Source: JAYEKL01 sp034660995 (GTDB lineage Bacteria > Patescibacteriota > Minisyncoccia > JAHIHE01 > JAGLIN01). Taken from it: a DNA stretch of 14,209 nucleotides. Position numbers and translations under genes: made by a program. This document shows, piece after piece, positions 6,403 through 12,713 of this stretch. The DNA lies in contig JAYEKL010000059.1 of the NCBI GenBank assembly GCA_034660995.1, positions 1 through 14,209 on the forward strand. The letters run 5' to 3'. The first letter of the stretch is position 1, and each line of letters opens with the position of its first letter. The notes below the pieces were generated by a model that had not been told where the DNA came from, searched no databases, and saw only the letters and a program-made list of their open reading frames with translations.

Positions 6403-6421
6403 TTATTTGGAGGAATTAGAA

Positions 6422-7261
6422 ATGAACAAAAAGACAATCGGATGCTTAGGACCAGAGAGAACATTCTCTCATAAGGCTGCTGAAATGATAAAAGATTCAG
6501 AAGAGATTATAGTTTTCTTTCCTGATTTTACAGATCTAATAAATGCTTTTATCAAAGGAGGAGTCGAAAAAATAATAGTACCTATTGAAAACTCAATAGC
6601 GGGATTTGTCGTTGCTGTTCTGGATGGTCTTATTGAAAAAAGGCCATTTGGAATTGAGAAGGAAGTTGTTATAGGAATTGACCATTTTTTGGTTGGCTTT
6701 GGATCTCAGGATGAAATTAAGACTATATATTCTCATCCGCAAGGTGTTTCTCAATGTTTTAATTTTATTAACGATATATTAAGAAAGCAGGGAAATAAAA
6801 TAGAAATAAAAACAACTAGTAGTACCGCTACCGCAATTCAACTGGTTGCGGAAACAGAAGATAATTCAATTGCTGCTATTGGATCCAAGGAAGCTGCGGA
6901 AAGATATAAAGTTCCTGTAATAAGAGGAGATATAGGAAACTTTTCTAATAACCAAACAAGGTTTTTGTTGTTAAGTAATAAAACAACAAGGCCGACCGGT
7001 AATGATAAAACAACTATTATTTTTAGAACAGAGAACAAAAATTGTTCTCTGGCGAAAGTCTTACTGGAATTTGGAGAAAACGGAATAAACATAACGATGA
7101 TCAATTCTATGCCGTCAAAGAAAGAATTAGGAGATTATATTTTCTTTATGGATATAGAAGGCCATCAGGATGATGAGGACGTTAAGATTGTAATTTCAAA
7201 TCTTAAAAGTTCTGGCAAGGTGAAGGAGTTAGTAATACTTGGTTCTTACACTTGGCAATAA
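6422..7261 (+). CDS. pheA: Prephenate dehydratase with ACT domain
   Basis: A 279-residue monofunctional PDT: prephenate to phenylpyruvate plus CO2 and water, in the cytoplasm, Phe pathway. The catalytic domain has CLGPERTFSHKAA (8-20), VPIENSIAGFV (53-63), YSHPQGVSQC (103-112), STATA (134-138), AAIGSKEAAERY (151-162) and an intact catalytic TRF (179-181, NNQTRF). A C-terminal ACT domain spans about 196-275. Its Phe-binding motifs are unusual: GALV reads CSLA (208-211) and ESRP reads NSMP (228-231), so feedback inhibition by Phe may be weakened. No chorismate mutase domain is fused. ATG 6422 is chosen because GGAGG (6409-6413) is 8 nt upstream; the in-frame TTG at 6407 overlaps that SD. Expression is under attenuator 2. 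The stop is followed by an orphan SD and a bidirectional terminator. Confidence 0.95.
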   Translation: MNKKTIGCLGPERTFSHKAAEMIKDSEEIIVFFPDFTDLINAFIKGGVEKIIVPIENSIAGFVVAVLDGLIEKRPFGIEKEVVIGIDHFLVGFGSQDEIKTIYSHPQGVSQCFNFINDILRKQGNKIEIKTTSSTATAIQLVAETEDNSIAAIGSKEAAERYKVPVIRGDIGNFSNNQTRFLLLSNKTTRPTGNDKTTIIFRTENKNCSLAKVLLEFGENGINITMINSMPSKKELGDYIFFMDIEGHQDDEDVKIVISNLKSSGKVKELVILGSYTWQ

Positions 7262-7302
7262 AAAAGGAGGAAAAATCAATTAAGAAAAGTAAATCAATAA
7301 AC

Positions 7303-7342
7303 AAAAAAAGAGCTAGCCAAGAATGGCGCGCTCTTCTTTTTT
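7303..7342. terminator. Bidirectional intrinsic terminator
   Basis: AAGAGC (7308-7313) / GCTCTT (7330-7335), a 2x2 internal loop, then GCCA (7316-7319) / TGGC (7324-7327) with loop AGAA. Flanked by an A run on the left (7303-7309) and T run on the right (7337-7342). It serves pheA from the left and the minus-strand dprA-topA-dehydratase-like run from the right. Confidence 0.85.
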
Positions 7343-7358
7343 ATTTAAAATTCTATTT

Positions 7359-7925
7359 CTATTTCTCTACTGCCAAAAAATTGGTAAAATTAAATTTCAA
7401 ATCCTGGATGCCTTTTTCCATGACGATTAGGCCGTATAAAGTAGCGCAACTTTCTGGCGCGAGGACTGCAGTGTTTTCAGAGAGTTTTCCCTCGGAAAGA
7501 TTTTTTGCTGATTTTGCTGTATCTTCCGTTTCTTGCAAATCCGTTTTCTCCCAATTTCTTTTAAGATAGGTTTTACATTGCTTAAGGGCTTGATCATGTG
7601 AAGCTATGTTTCTTATATTTTCTTTTTCAATTCCAGGTTTTGTTAATAGGCAATGAATTACTGGAATTTCAAAAATACTTTTTATTTTAAAAGTATGTTT
7701 TGAAATTGCATAAATACTTTCAATAACAACGCCACCGTTTGAATTCTCAATCGGAAAAATACTTAAACTAATTTCTTTTTTATCAAGCATGGAAAGAACT
7801 TTTTCCACGGAAATAAGATATTCAATTTCATAATTCTTGATATCATTTTTTTTAGCGTATTCGCTCGCAGCTTGCTCTGAAAAGCTGCCGATATCTCCAG
7901 CAACTCCTATTTTTGTTTTTTTCAT
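7359..7925 (-). CDS. Prephenate-dehydratase-like single-domain protein (copy B), TRF motif altered
   Basis: A 188-residue paralog of the 3807-4379 protein, with near-identical blocks GDIGSFSE.AAS (10-21), FPIENSNGG (57-65), HCLLTKPG (91-98), DQALKQC (111-117) and GIQDLKFNFT (172-181). There is no ACT domain. The catalytic TRF reads TNF (181-183), so the Arg is again lost but to a different residue than in copy A, and SHPQ is SHDQ (109-112). Both copies keep most of the fold, so they look like maintained proteins with a changed role rather than pseudogenes. A prephenate- or Phe-binding function is possible; none is shown. It starts 36 bp after the topA stop on the same strand, so it is probably co-transcribed with topA. 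No SD. Confidence 0.85.
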   Translation of the reverse strand: MKKTKIGVAGDIGSFSEQAASEYAKKNDIKNYEIEYLISVEKVLSMLDKKEISLSIFPIENSNGGVVIESIYAISKHTFKIKSIFEIPVIHCLLTKPGIEKENIRNIASHDQALKQCKTYLKRNWEKTDLQETEDTAKSAKNLSEGKLSENTAVLAPESCATLYGLIVMEKGIQDLKFNFTNFLAVEK

Positions 7926-7961
7926 ATAGTTATTTTGATTTATTAAAAATTTTATACTTAT

Positions 7962-10193
7962 TTATTTACACTCTTTGTTTGAACAAACAATGCTATCATT
8001 TTTTGCATAAATCATCAGACTATCGCACTTTGGACATTTTTCTCCAGTTGGCTTGCTCCAAAGCGCGTATTTACAAGATGGATATTGATTACAAGCATAG
8101 AAAATTTTTCCTCCTTTTGATTTTTTCTCAACAATTTCTCCTTTATTGCATTCTGGACATTTTACACCAGTAGATTTTACTATTGATTTTATATTTTTGC
8201 AATCAGGATATCCTGAACAACCAAGAAATTTTCCGTAACGACCGATTTTAAAGACCATCGGTTTTCCACATTTTTCGCAAATTTCATTTGTTGTTTCTGG
8301 TTCTTCTATTTCTCCTTTGTCGTTTAATTGTTTTGTATTTTTGCAATTTGGGTAATTGCTACAGGCCATAAATTTTCCAAATCTGCCAAGTTTAATAATC
8401 ATTGGCGATTTGCATTTCTCGCAAGTTTCATCTGTTTTTTCTTCGGTAAGTTCTTTTTTATCAATTTCTTTTTCTTTTTCCATTAAATTTTTGTTAAACG
8501 GATTATAAAAATCTTTTAATATGATAATCCAATCTTTTTTATTTTCTGCTACCTTATCTAAATCTTCTTCCATTTTTGCTGTAAATTTGACATCTACAAT
8601 TTTTGGAAAATGCTCAACTAAAAGTTTGTTTACAATAATACCAATTTCTTGTGGATGAAGTCTTTTTTCTATTTTTTTTACATAACCTCTGTCTTGAATA
8701 GTGCTAATAGTTGGAGCATAAGTTGATGGTCGTCCAATACCAAGCTCTTCAAGAACTTTAATTAAGCTTGCTTCATTGAATCTAGCTGGTGGCTGGGTAA
8801 AGTGTTGCTCGCTAATAATTTTTATAAGATCTAGCTTCTCTTTTTCTGTTAATTTTGGCAAGATAACCTCTTCTGATTTTGTTGGATATACTTTTAAAAA
8901 TCCTTCAAATTTTATTGTTGATCCGTTTGTTCTAAGTAGGAACAGAAGATTTTCTGTTCCTATAGCTGCAACATCTATGCTAGTTGAATCTACAATAGCG
9001 CTTGCCATTTGAGATGCTATCATTCTTTGCCAGATTAGTTCATAAAGTTTAAATTGTTTGTTGTCCAAGAACTCTTTAATACTTTTTGGATCAAGTTCTG
9101 GATTTGTTGGGCGAATAGCTTCATGCGCTTCTTGCGCGCCTTTACTTTTTGTTTTAAAAAATCTTCTTTCTGAATATTTTTTACCGAATTTAGTTGTGAT
9201 GTATTTGTTAGCAGATTCAAGAGAGCTTTTACTTAAATTTAAAGAGTCGGTTCTCATATAGGTTATCAAACCGCTTGATCCTTTTTTTCCAAGGTTAACA
9301 CCCTCGTAAAGTTGCTGGGCGATTATCATAGTTTGTTTAGCGCTATAACCAAATCTATTACTAGAAGCCTGTTGTAAGGTACTAGTCGTAAAAGGCGGTA
9401 AGGGGTTTTTCTTTATTTCTTTCTTTGTAATTTTATCAATTTCATAACTTGCTTTTTCTAAATCGTTTTTAATTTCATCAGCCTCTTTTTTAGTTTTGAT
9501 ACCTAATTTTCCGATTGATTTTCCATCAATTTTGGATAGTCTTGCTTCAAATTCTCCGCCGACTTTTAACTTTTTACTTTTAACTTTTAACTTGATATCC
9601 CAATATTCTTCTGGTTTAAACTTATTAATTTCTTCTTCTTTCTCACAAATCAAACGGACTGCTACAGATTGAACTCGTCCTGCTGAAAGTCCATAGCGAA
9701 TTTTTTTCCAAAGAAGTGGAGATAATTTATATCCTACAAGTCTATCTAAAATTCTTCTGGCTTGTTGCGCGTCAACTAAGTTCATATCTATATCTCGCGG
9801 AGTTTTTAGAGCTTCTTTAATAGCTGATTTGGTGATTTCATGAAAAACAATCCTTTTATATGATTTTTCTTTTTTTCCATTTCCAAACCCTTGAAGATTT
9901 AAAATTTGCGCTAAATGCCAAGCAATTGCTTCTCCTTCGCGGTCTTCATCGCTTGCCAATATAATTTCGTCACATTCTTTCGCATATTTTTTTAATTCCG
10001 TCACTTGTTTTTTACTTTTCGGATTTATAACATATTCTGGCTCAAAGTCATTCTCTGTATCAACTCCCAATTTGCTTTTTGGCAGATCGCGAAGATGACC
10101 AAATGAAGATCTAATAATATAATTTTTGCCTAGGAATTTTGTGATAGTTTTCGCTTTTGTAGGAGATTCTACAATAATTAGTTTTTTTGCCAT
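7962..10193 (-). CDS. topA: DNA topoisomerase I (type IA)
   Basis: A 743-residue enzyme that relaxes negative supercoils by single-strand passage. The TOPRIM domain covers about 3-120, with VESPTKAK (8-15, Glu9) and the metal motif SDEDREGEA (81-89). The catalytic tyrosine is Tyr312 in GLITYMRTDS. Other core motifs are DAQQARRILDRLVGYK (141-156), GLSAGRVQSVAVRL (168-181) and GIGRPSTYAPT (485-495). The C-terminus holds four Cys4 zinc ribbons: Cys591/594/611/617, 639/642/659/665, 679/682/701/707 and 720/723/737/742. Length and layout are normal. A Lys/Val-rich stretch KLKVKSKKLKV (201-211) is encoded by a low-complexity repeat (9561-9593). It lies 64 bp after dprA on the same strand, a common bacterial pairing. 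No SD before the ATG. Confidence 0.98.
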   Translation of the reverse strand: MAKKLIIVESPTKAKTITKFLGKNYIIRSSFGHLRDLPKSKLGVDTENDFEPEYVINPKSKKQVTELKKYAKECDEIILASDEDREGEAIAWHLAQILNLQGFGNGKKEKSYKRIVFHEITKSAIKEALKTPRDIDMNLVDAQQARRILDRLVGYKLSPLLWKKIRYGLSAGRVQSVAVRLICEKEEEINKFKPEEYWDIKLKVKSKKLKVGGEFEARLSKIDGKSIGKLGIKTKKEADEIKNDLEKASYEIDKITKKEIKKNPLPPFTTSTLQQASSNRFGYSAKQTMIIAQQLYEGVNLGKKGSSGLITYMRTDSLNLSKSSLESANKYITTKFGKKYSERRFFKTKSKGAQEAHEAIRPTNPELDPKSIKEFLDNKQFKLYELIWQRMIASQMASAIVDSTSIDVAAIGTENLLFLLRTNGSTIKFEGFLKVYPTKSEEVILPKLTEKEKLDLIKIISEQHFTQPPARFNEASLIKVLEELGIGRPSTYAPTISTIQDRGYVKKIEKRLHPQEIGIIVNKLLVEHFPKIVDVKFTAKMEEDLDKVAENKKDWIIILKDFYNPFNKNLMEKEKEIDKKELTEEKTDETCEKCKSPMIIKLGRFGKFMACSNYPNCKNTKQLNDKGEIEEPETTNEICEKCGKPMVFKIGRYGKFLGCSGYPDCKNIKSIVKSTGVKCPECNKGEIVEKKSKGGKIFYACNQYPSCKYALWSKPTGEKCPKCDSLMIYAKNDSIVCSNKECK
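9561..9593 (-). repeat. Low-complexity AACTTTTAACTTT repeat inside topA
   Basis: The plus strand reads as iterations of ACTTTTAACTTTTT. In the topA frame it gives KLKVKSKKLKV in a variable part of the protein between TOPRIM-side motifs and the GGEFEARL strand. It resembles the short intergenic repeats of this genome type and keeps the frame. Confidence 0.45.
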
Positions 10194-10257
10194 TTTAAAT
10201 CTAAGATTAAAGTTAATTAAAATTGAAAACTTTATAGACTTTCTACTTTACAAACTC

Positions 10258-11358
10258 TTAACTCTCTTTTATATATCTCATCCCGCCAATGTTTTTGACT
10301 TTACCTTTGATTTCCATAAGTGTCAATAAACTGGAGGTTGCTGTTACATTCATTTTAATGGTTTTTGCAAGTTGGTCAATATGGATTGGACTATCGGGAA
10401 ATAAATTTTTTAAAATCAATGCCTCTTCTTCATTGTCTGGGATTATTTCTTGCGCTTTTTTTATCTTTATTATGGATTCAAGGTTAAGTTCTTCTAAAAC
10501 GTCTTCTGCTTTTGTGATAAGTTTTGCTCCAAGTTTGATAAGATTATTAGAGCCTTTAGAAGCTAAGGAGTAAATATTTCCTGGGACAGCGAATACTTCT
10601 CTGTTTTGTTCAAGAGCAAATTTAACTATGATTGATGTTCCTGATCTTTCTGCCGCTTCAATAACTAAAACGCCCAAAGATAAGCCACTAACAATTCTGT
10701 TTCTAGCTGGAAAGTGCTGTTTTAATGGCGGAGTGCCAATTGGATATTCGCTAATTATTGCGCCTCCACCTGAAATTATTTCTTTAGCAACCTGATAATT
10801 ACTTGATGGATAAATACTATTTGTATTAATTCCACCCCCCAGAACTGCGATAGTTCTATTTTTTAATTTTAAGCATTCTCTGTGCGCGATACCATCAGTA
10901 CCAAGCGCCATTCCACTTACAACTGTTAATCCCGCTTGTGATAGCTCTCTTGCCAGTTGTGAAGCAACTTGTCTTCCATAAATAGAGACCTTTCTTGATC
11001 CGACAATAGCAATTGTAAATTTGTCTTCTATCATTTTACCTCTGTAGTATAGCAGGGCAGGAGCAGAATGAATTTCTTTAAGTAATTTTGGATACAAATC
11101 GTCTTCTTTTGTTATTATCTTTATATTTTCTTTTGTCAGTTTTTCAAATTCTTTTTCAGGTGATATTTCTTTTTTAAGCTGAATAATTTTTTCTATTACA
11201 TTTTTTTCTAATCCAGCTTTCTCGTATTCCAAAGAGTTTGCGTTCCATGCGTCTTCTATCGTATTAAAATAATCGCAAAGTTTTTTAAAGCGTAATGGTC
11301 CCATTTGAGGAATGAGATTAAAGGCGTTGTAATATTTATGATTAAGATCGTTGCTCAT
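10258..11358 (-). CDS. dprA: DNA-processing protein DprA
   Basis: A 366-residue DprA/Smf. In the family it binds incoming single-stranded DNA and loads RecA during natural transformation. A helix-hairpin-helix/SAM-like N-terminus (about 8-60, IPQMGPLRFKKL) is followed by the Rossmann core: AIVGSRKVSIYG (117-128), VVSGMALGTDGIAH (146-159), AVLGGGINTNSIYPSSN (171-187), ISEYPIGTPPLKQHFPARNRIVSGLS (202-227), EAAERSGTSI (234-243) and FAVPGNI (256-262). A winged-helix C-terminus occupies about 305-366. This full three-part form is typical. It heads a minus-strand run with topA and dehydratase-like copy B. The ATG has no SD. The upstream 452 bp are shared with a divergent structured-RNA unit. No com genes are in the window. 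Confidence 0.97.
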   Translation of the reverse strand: MSNDLNHKYYNAFNLIPQMGPLRFKKLCDYFNTIEDAWNANSLEYEKAGLEKNVIEKIIQLKKEISPEKEFEKLTKENIKIITKEDDLYPKLLKEIHSAPALLYYRGKMIEDKFTIAIVGSRKVSIYGRQVASQLARELSQAGLTVVSGMALGTDGIAHRECLKLKNRTIAVLGGGINTNSIYPSSNYQVAKEIISGGGAIISEYPIGTPPLKQHFPARNRIVSGLSLGVLVIEAAERSGTSIIVKFALEQNREVFAVPGNIYSLASKGSNNLIKLGAKLITKAEDVLEELNLESIIKIKKAQEIIPDNEEEALILKNLFPDSPIHIDQLAKTIKMNVTATSSLLTLMEIKGKVKNIGGMRYIKES

Positions 11359-11395
11359 TTGTTTTTAATATGCTTTTTGTAAAATTTGTAACGTT

Positions 11396-11413
11396 GGAAC
11401 GGGGGAACGGGGG
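11396..11413 (+). repeat. G-rich tandem repeat (GGAACGGG)x2
   Basis: Two perfect 8-bp copies of GGAACGGG followed by GG, in otherwise AT-rich DNA. The repeat directly abuts the -35 box TTGACA at 11414 and lies 38 bp upstream of the dprA start on the other strand. Its position fits an operator or activator site for either promoter; no protein can be named. Confidence 0.5.
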
Positions 11414-11442
11414 TTGACATATTTTAAAAAGTATGATAGACT
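11414..11442 (+). promoter_or_regulatory. Strong sigma70-type promoter of the structured-leader unit
   Basis: Perfect TTGACA (11414-11419), a 17-bp spacer and TAGACT (11437-11442) with an extended TGA at 11434-11436. The start is expected near 11449, about 360 nt before the first gene with an SD, implying a long leader. Confidence 0.8.
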
Positions 11443-11479
11443 GCTTTGTTGTGTGGAAATAGTTGGGATATAAAGATAA

Positions 11480-11551
11480 ATGTTAAATATTGGGACATTA
11501 TTAAATATCTTAGCTTTTGTTACTGTCTACTATCCTGTTTATGAGCGGTGA
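11480..11551 (+). CDS. Candidate leader peptide (23 aa) in the structured RNA
   Basis: An ATG-to-TGA ORF starting MLNIGTLLNILAFV and ending TVYYPVYER. Three Tyr codons (11528-11530, 11531-11533, 11540-11542) lie in its last third. Codons 16 onward overlap the 5' strand of the 19-bp stem at 11526-11547, so translation would unwind that stem, and a ribosome at the stop would also cover the next hairpin. The hydrophobic stretch recalls arrest peptides, but I do not recognise it. There is no clear SD. It could be chance; the position is the main argument. Confidence 0.45.
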   Translation: MLNIGTLLNILAFVTVYYPVYER

Positions 11552-11656
11552 AAATATAACAACCCCTCCTTAGTTATATCTTTAACCTTAAAGTCATGGT
11601 CTATTTTTCTCGTAAAGCTAGATCCTGCGCTTATAAACAGGATAGTGGATAGTAGA
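11526..11656 (+). ncRNA. Candidate structured leader RNA or small RNA with an anti-SD loop
   Basis: A long stem pairs 11529-11547 with 11628-11646: 19 consecutive pairs including one G-U. A further TCT/AGA (11526-11528 / 11654-11656) forms beyond a 7-nt bulge, or in an alternative register using a GATAGT direct repeat. The 80-nt interior holds three hairpins in a row: ATATAAC (11554-11560) / GTTATAT (11573-11579), CTTTA.../...TAAAG (11580-11593), and GGTCTA (11598-11603) / TAGATCC (11619-11625, one bulge). The first hairpin shows a 12-nt C-rich loop with CCTCCTT (11565-11571), an exact complement of AAGGAGG at 11796-11802. It matches no riboswitch, 6S, tmRNA, RNase P or SRP signature I know. 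No U-rich terminator follows the stem. Confidence 0.6.
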
Positions 11657-11677
11657 TAATAATAATTTTCAATTTAC

Positions 11678-11720
11678 AATTCTCAATTTTCAATCAATTC
11701 TCAATTATATAATTTTCAAA
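11678..11720 (+). repeat. AATTTTCAATT-type dispersed repeat, second site
   Basis: Closely matches 2925-2967 in the same orientation, again an intergenic position. It is followed by a palindrome ATGTTAAA/TTTAACAT at 11742-11758 in the leader of the 75-residue gene. Nothing else is evident between the stem at 11656 and the SD at 11796. Confidence 0.55.
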
Positions 11721-11810
11721 TTTTTATAGAGGGAAAATTGGATGTTAAATTTTAACATTTAATTTTCTTGCTGTAAGAAAAGTATGGAAAACAAAAAGGA
11801 GGCTATTCAA

Positions 11811-12038
11811 ATGGCAGGTGAAATAATTATGATGAACGAAAAAGAACTCTTAGAAAGTCTAGAGAGCGAAATAGATGAACTCTCAGAGAGTCTTAGAAAT
11901 GAGGTCAGAAAAGAAATAGAAAAAGGTTATGAATCAGCTGTAAGTAATTTATCTGATTCTTTAAATCAGTTTAAAGGAAAAGATAAGCTAATTTTAGAAG
12001 GAATTATAATAATTCTAACCGAGTTAGCTCTGTCATAA
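11811..12038 (+). CDS. Small acidic helical protein (75 aa), unknown function
   Basis: I do not recognise this protein. ATG 11811 (MAGEIIMMNEKEL) is chosen because AAGGAGG at 11796-11802 is 8 nt upstream. An in-frame ATG at 11784 lies before that SD and is unlikely. The protein is rich in Glu, Ser and Leu with heptad-like spacing (about residues 8-52: LLESLESEIDELSESL), predicting one or two amphipathic helices or a coiled coil. It then has a short hydrophobic C-terminus (LILEGIIIILTELAL, residues 60-74) that could insert into a membrane or pack as a helix. It is the only ordinary gene in a unit with a strong promoter, a structured leader and its own terminator, so its synthesis is probably regulated at the RNA level. 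Confidence 0.75.
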   Translation: MAGEIIMMNEKELLESLESEIDELSESLRNEVRKEIEKGYESAVSNLSDSLNQFKGKDKLILEGIIIILTELALS

Positions 12039-12046
12039 TCTTTATT

Positions 12047-12089
12047 GTATAGCTCTGAAAAATTAATTTTCATCTATACTTTTTTATTT
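12047..12089 (+). terminator. Intrinsic terminator of the 75-aa gene unit
   Basis: Nested stem GTATAG (12047-12052) / CTATAC (12074-12079) and GAAAA (12057-12061) / TTTTC (12067-12071), then T6-A-TTT from 12080. It starts 8 bp after the stop. Confidence 0.75.
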
Positions 12090-12117
12090 GTTCTTTTAAA
12101 CAATTTCCAAAATCTTG

Positions 12118-12156
12118 TGAGGTTAAAACCTCATAGACCCTCAGCTAAAGCTGGGT
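12118..12156. other. Two adjacent hairpins at the 3' end of pth
   Basis: TGAGGTT (12118-12124) / AACCTCA (12127-12133), then ACCC (12137-12140) / GGGT (12153-12156) with inner AGC/GCT. The pth stop codon lies in the second hairpin. The T run on the plus side is short and displaced, so a terminator role is uncertain; mRNA end protection is an alternative. Confidence 0.45.
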
Positions 12157-12693
12157 AGAAATATTTTTAATAATTTCTGCAATCACTTTATCAACAATCT
12201 CCATCTCTTCTTCATTAAACCTTTCTAATACAAACTTTTCAGTTGGTGTTTTTTTGTTTTCAATCATTATTCCAATTCTAATTCTTGTAAAATCTTTTGT
12301 TCCTAAATAATCAATTATTGATTGAACTCCTTTATGACCCCCAAAGTTTTTGTTTTTGGAGATTTTGTATTTGCCCAATAAAATACCCAAGTCATCGTGG
12401 ATGACAATAATGTCTTCTGTGTTAATTTTATAATAATCTAAAACAGCTCGGACTGCTTGTCCAGAATTATTCATAAAAGTCAAAGGTTTGACTAATATAA
12501 CTTTTTCATTATTCATTGTGCCTTGTGAAATTTCAGCATTAAATTTCGATTGGGTGCTTAATATTTGCTTGCCAGCCAGATTGGAGGGATACTTGCTACT
12601 TAATACTAATTCATCAACCGCTAAAAACCCAGCATTATGTCTGGTTTTTTTATATTCTTCACCTGGATTTCCAAGACCGATAACTAGTTTCAT
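12145..12693 (-). CDS. pth: Peptidyl-tRNA hydrolase
   Basis: A 182-residue cytoplasmic esterase that recycles peptidyl-tRNA dropped from ribosomes. It shows IGLGNPGEEYKKTRHNAGF (5-23, with Asn9 and catalytic His19), KPLTFMNNSGQAV (69-81), IVIHDDLGILLGKYKI (96-111, Asp100) and NFGGHKGVQSI (116-126). The last motif normally reads GGHNG; here Asn is Lys121, at the position of E. coli Asn114, which contacts substrate. The length is close to the usual 185-195. It follows the LCP gene by 84 bp on the same strand, with a repeat hairpin between them. The ATG at 12693 has no SD. Confidence 0.97.
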   Translation of the reverse strand: MKLVIGLGNPGEEYKKTRHNAGFLAVDELVLSSKYPSNLAGKQILSTQSKFNAEISQGTMNNEKVILVKPLTFMNNSGQAVRAVLDYYKINTEDIIVIHDDLGILLGKYKISKNKNFGGHKGVQSIIDYLGTKDFTRIRIGIMIENKKTPTEKFVLERFNEEEMEIVDKVIAEIIKNISTQL

Positions 12694-12713
12694 GATTTTA
12701 GTATCAAGTAATT

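Noticed and set aside
6407..6421. TTG as start of PheA
   Set aside because: The TTG overlaps the SD GGAGG itself; ATG 6422 has proper spacing and the protein motif begins right after it.
7252..7569. Plus-strand ORF starting at the pheA 3' end
   Set aside because: It overlaps the terminator and runs antisense through dehydratase-like copy B, whose protein motifs are clear. Its start does not fit the SD at 7266.
9035..9261. Short ORFs overlapping topA on both strands
   Set aside because: They lie in other frames of a clear topA gene and have no SD or recognisable motifs.
11449..11660. Known RNA classes (6S, tmRNA, SRP, RNase P, common riboswitches, T-box)
   Set aside because: None of their conserved sequence motifs is visible. 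A T-box also needs a terminator and specifier arrangement not seen here.
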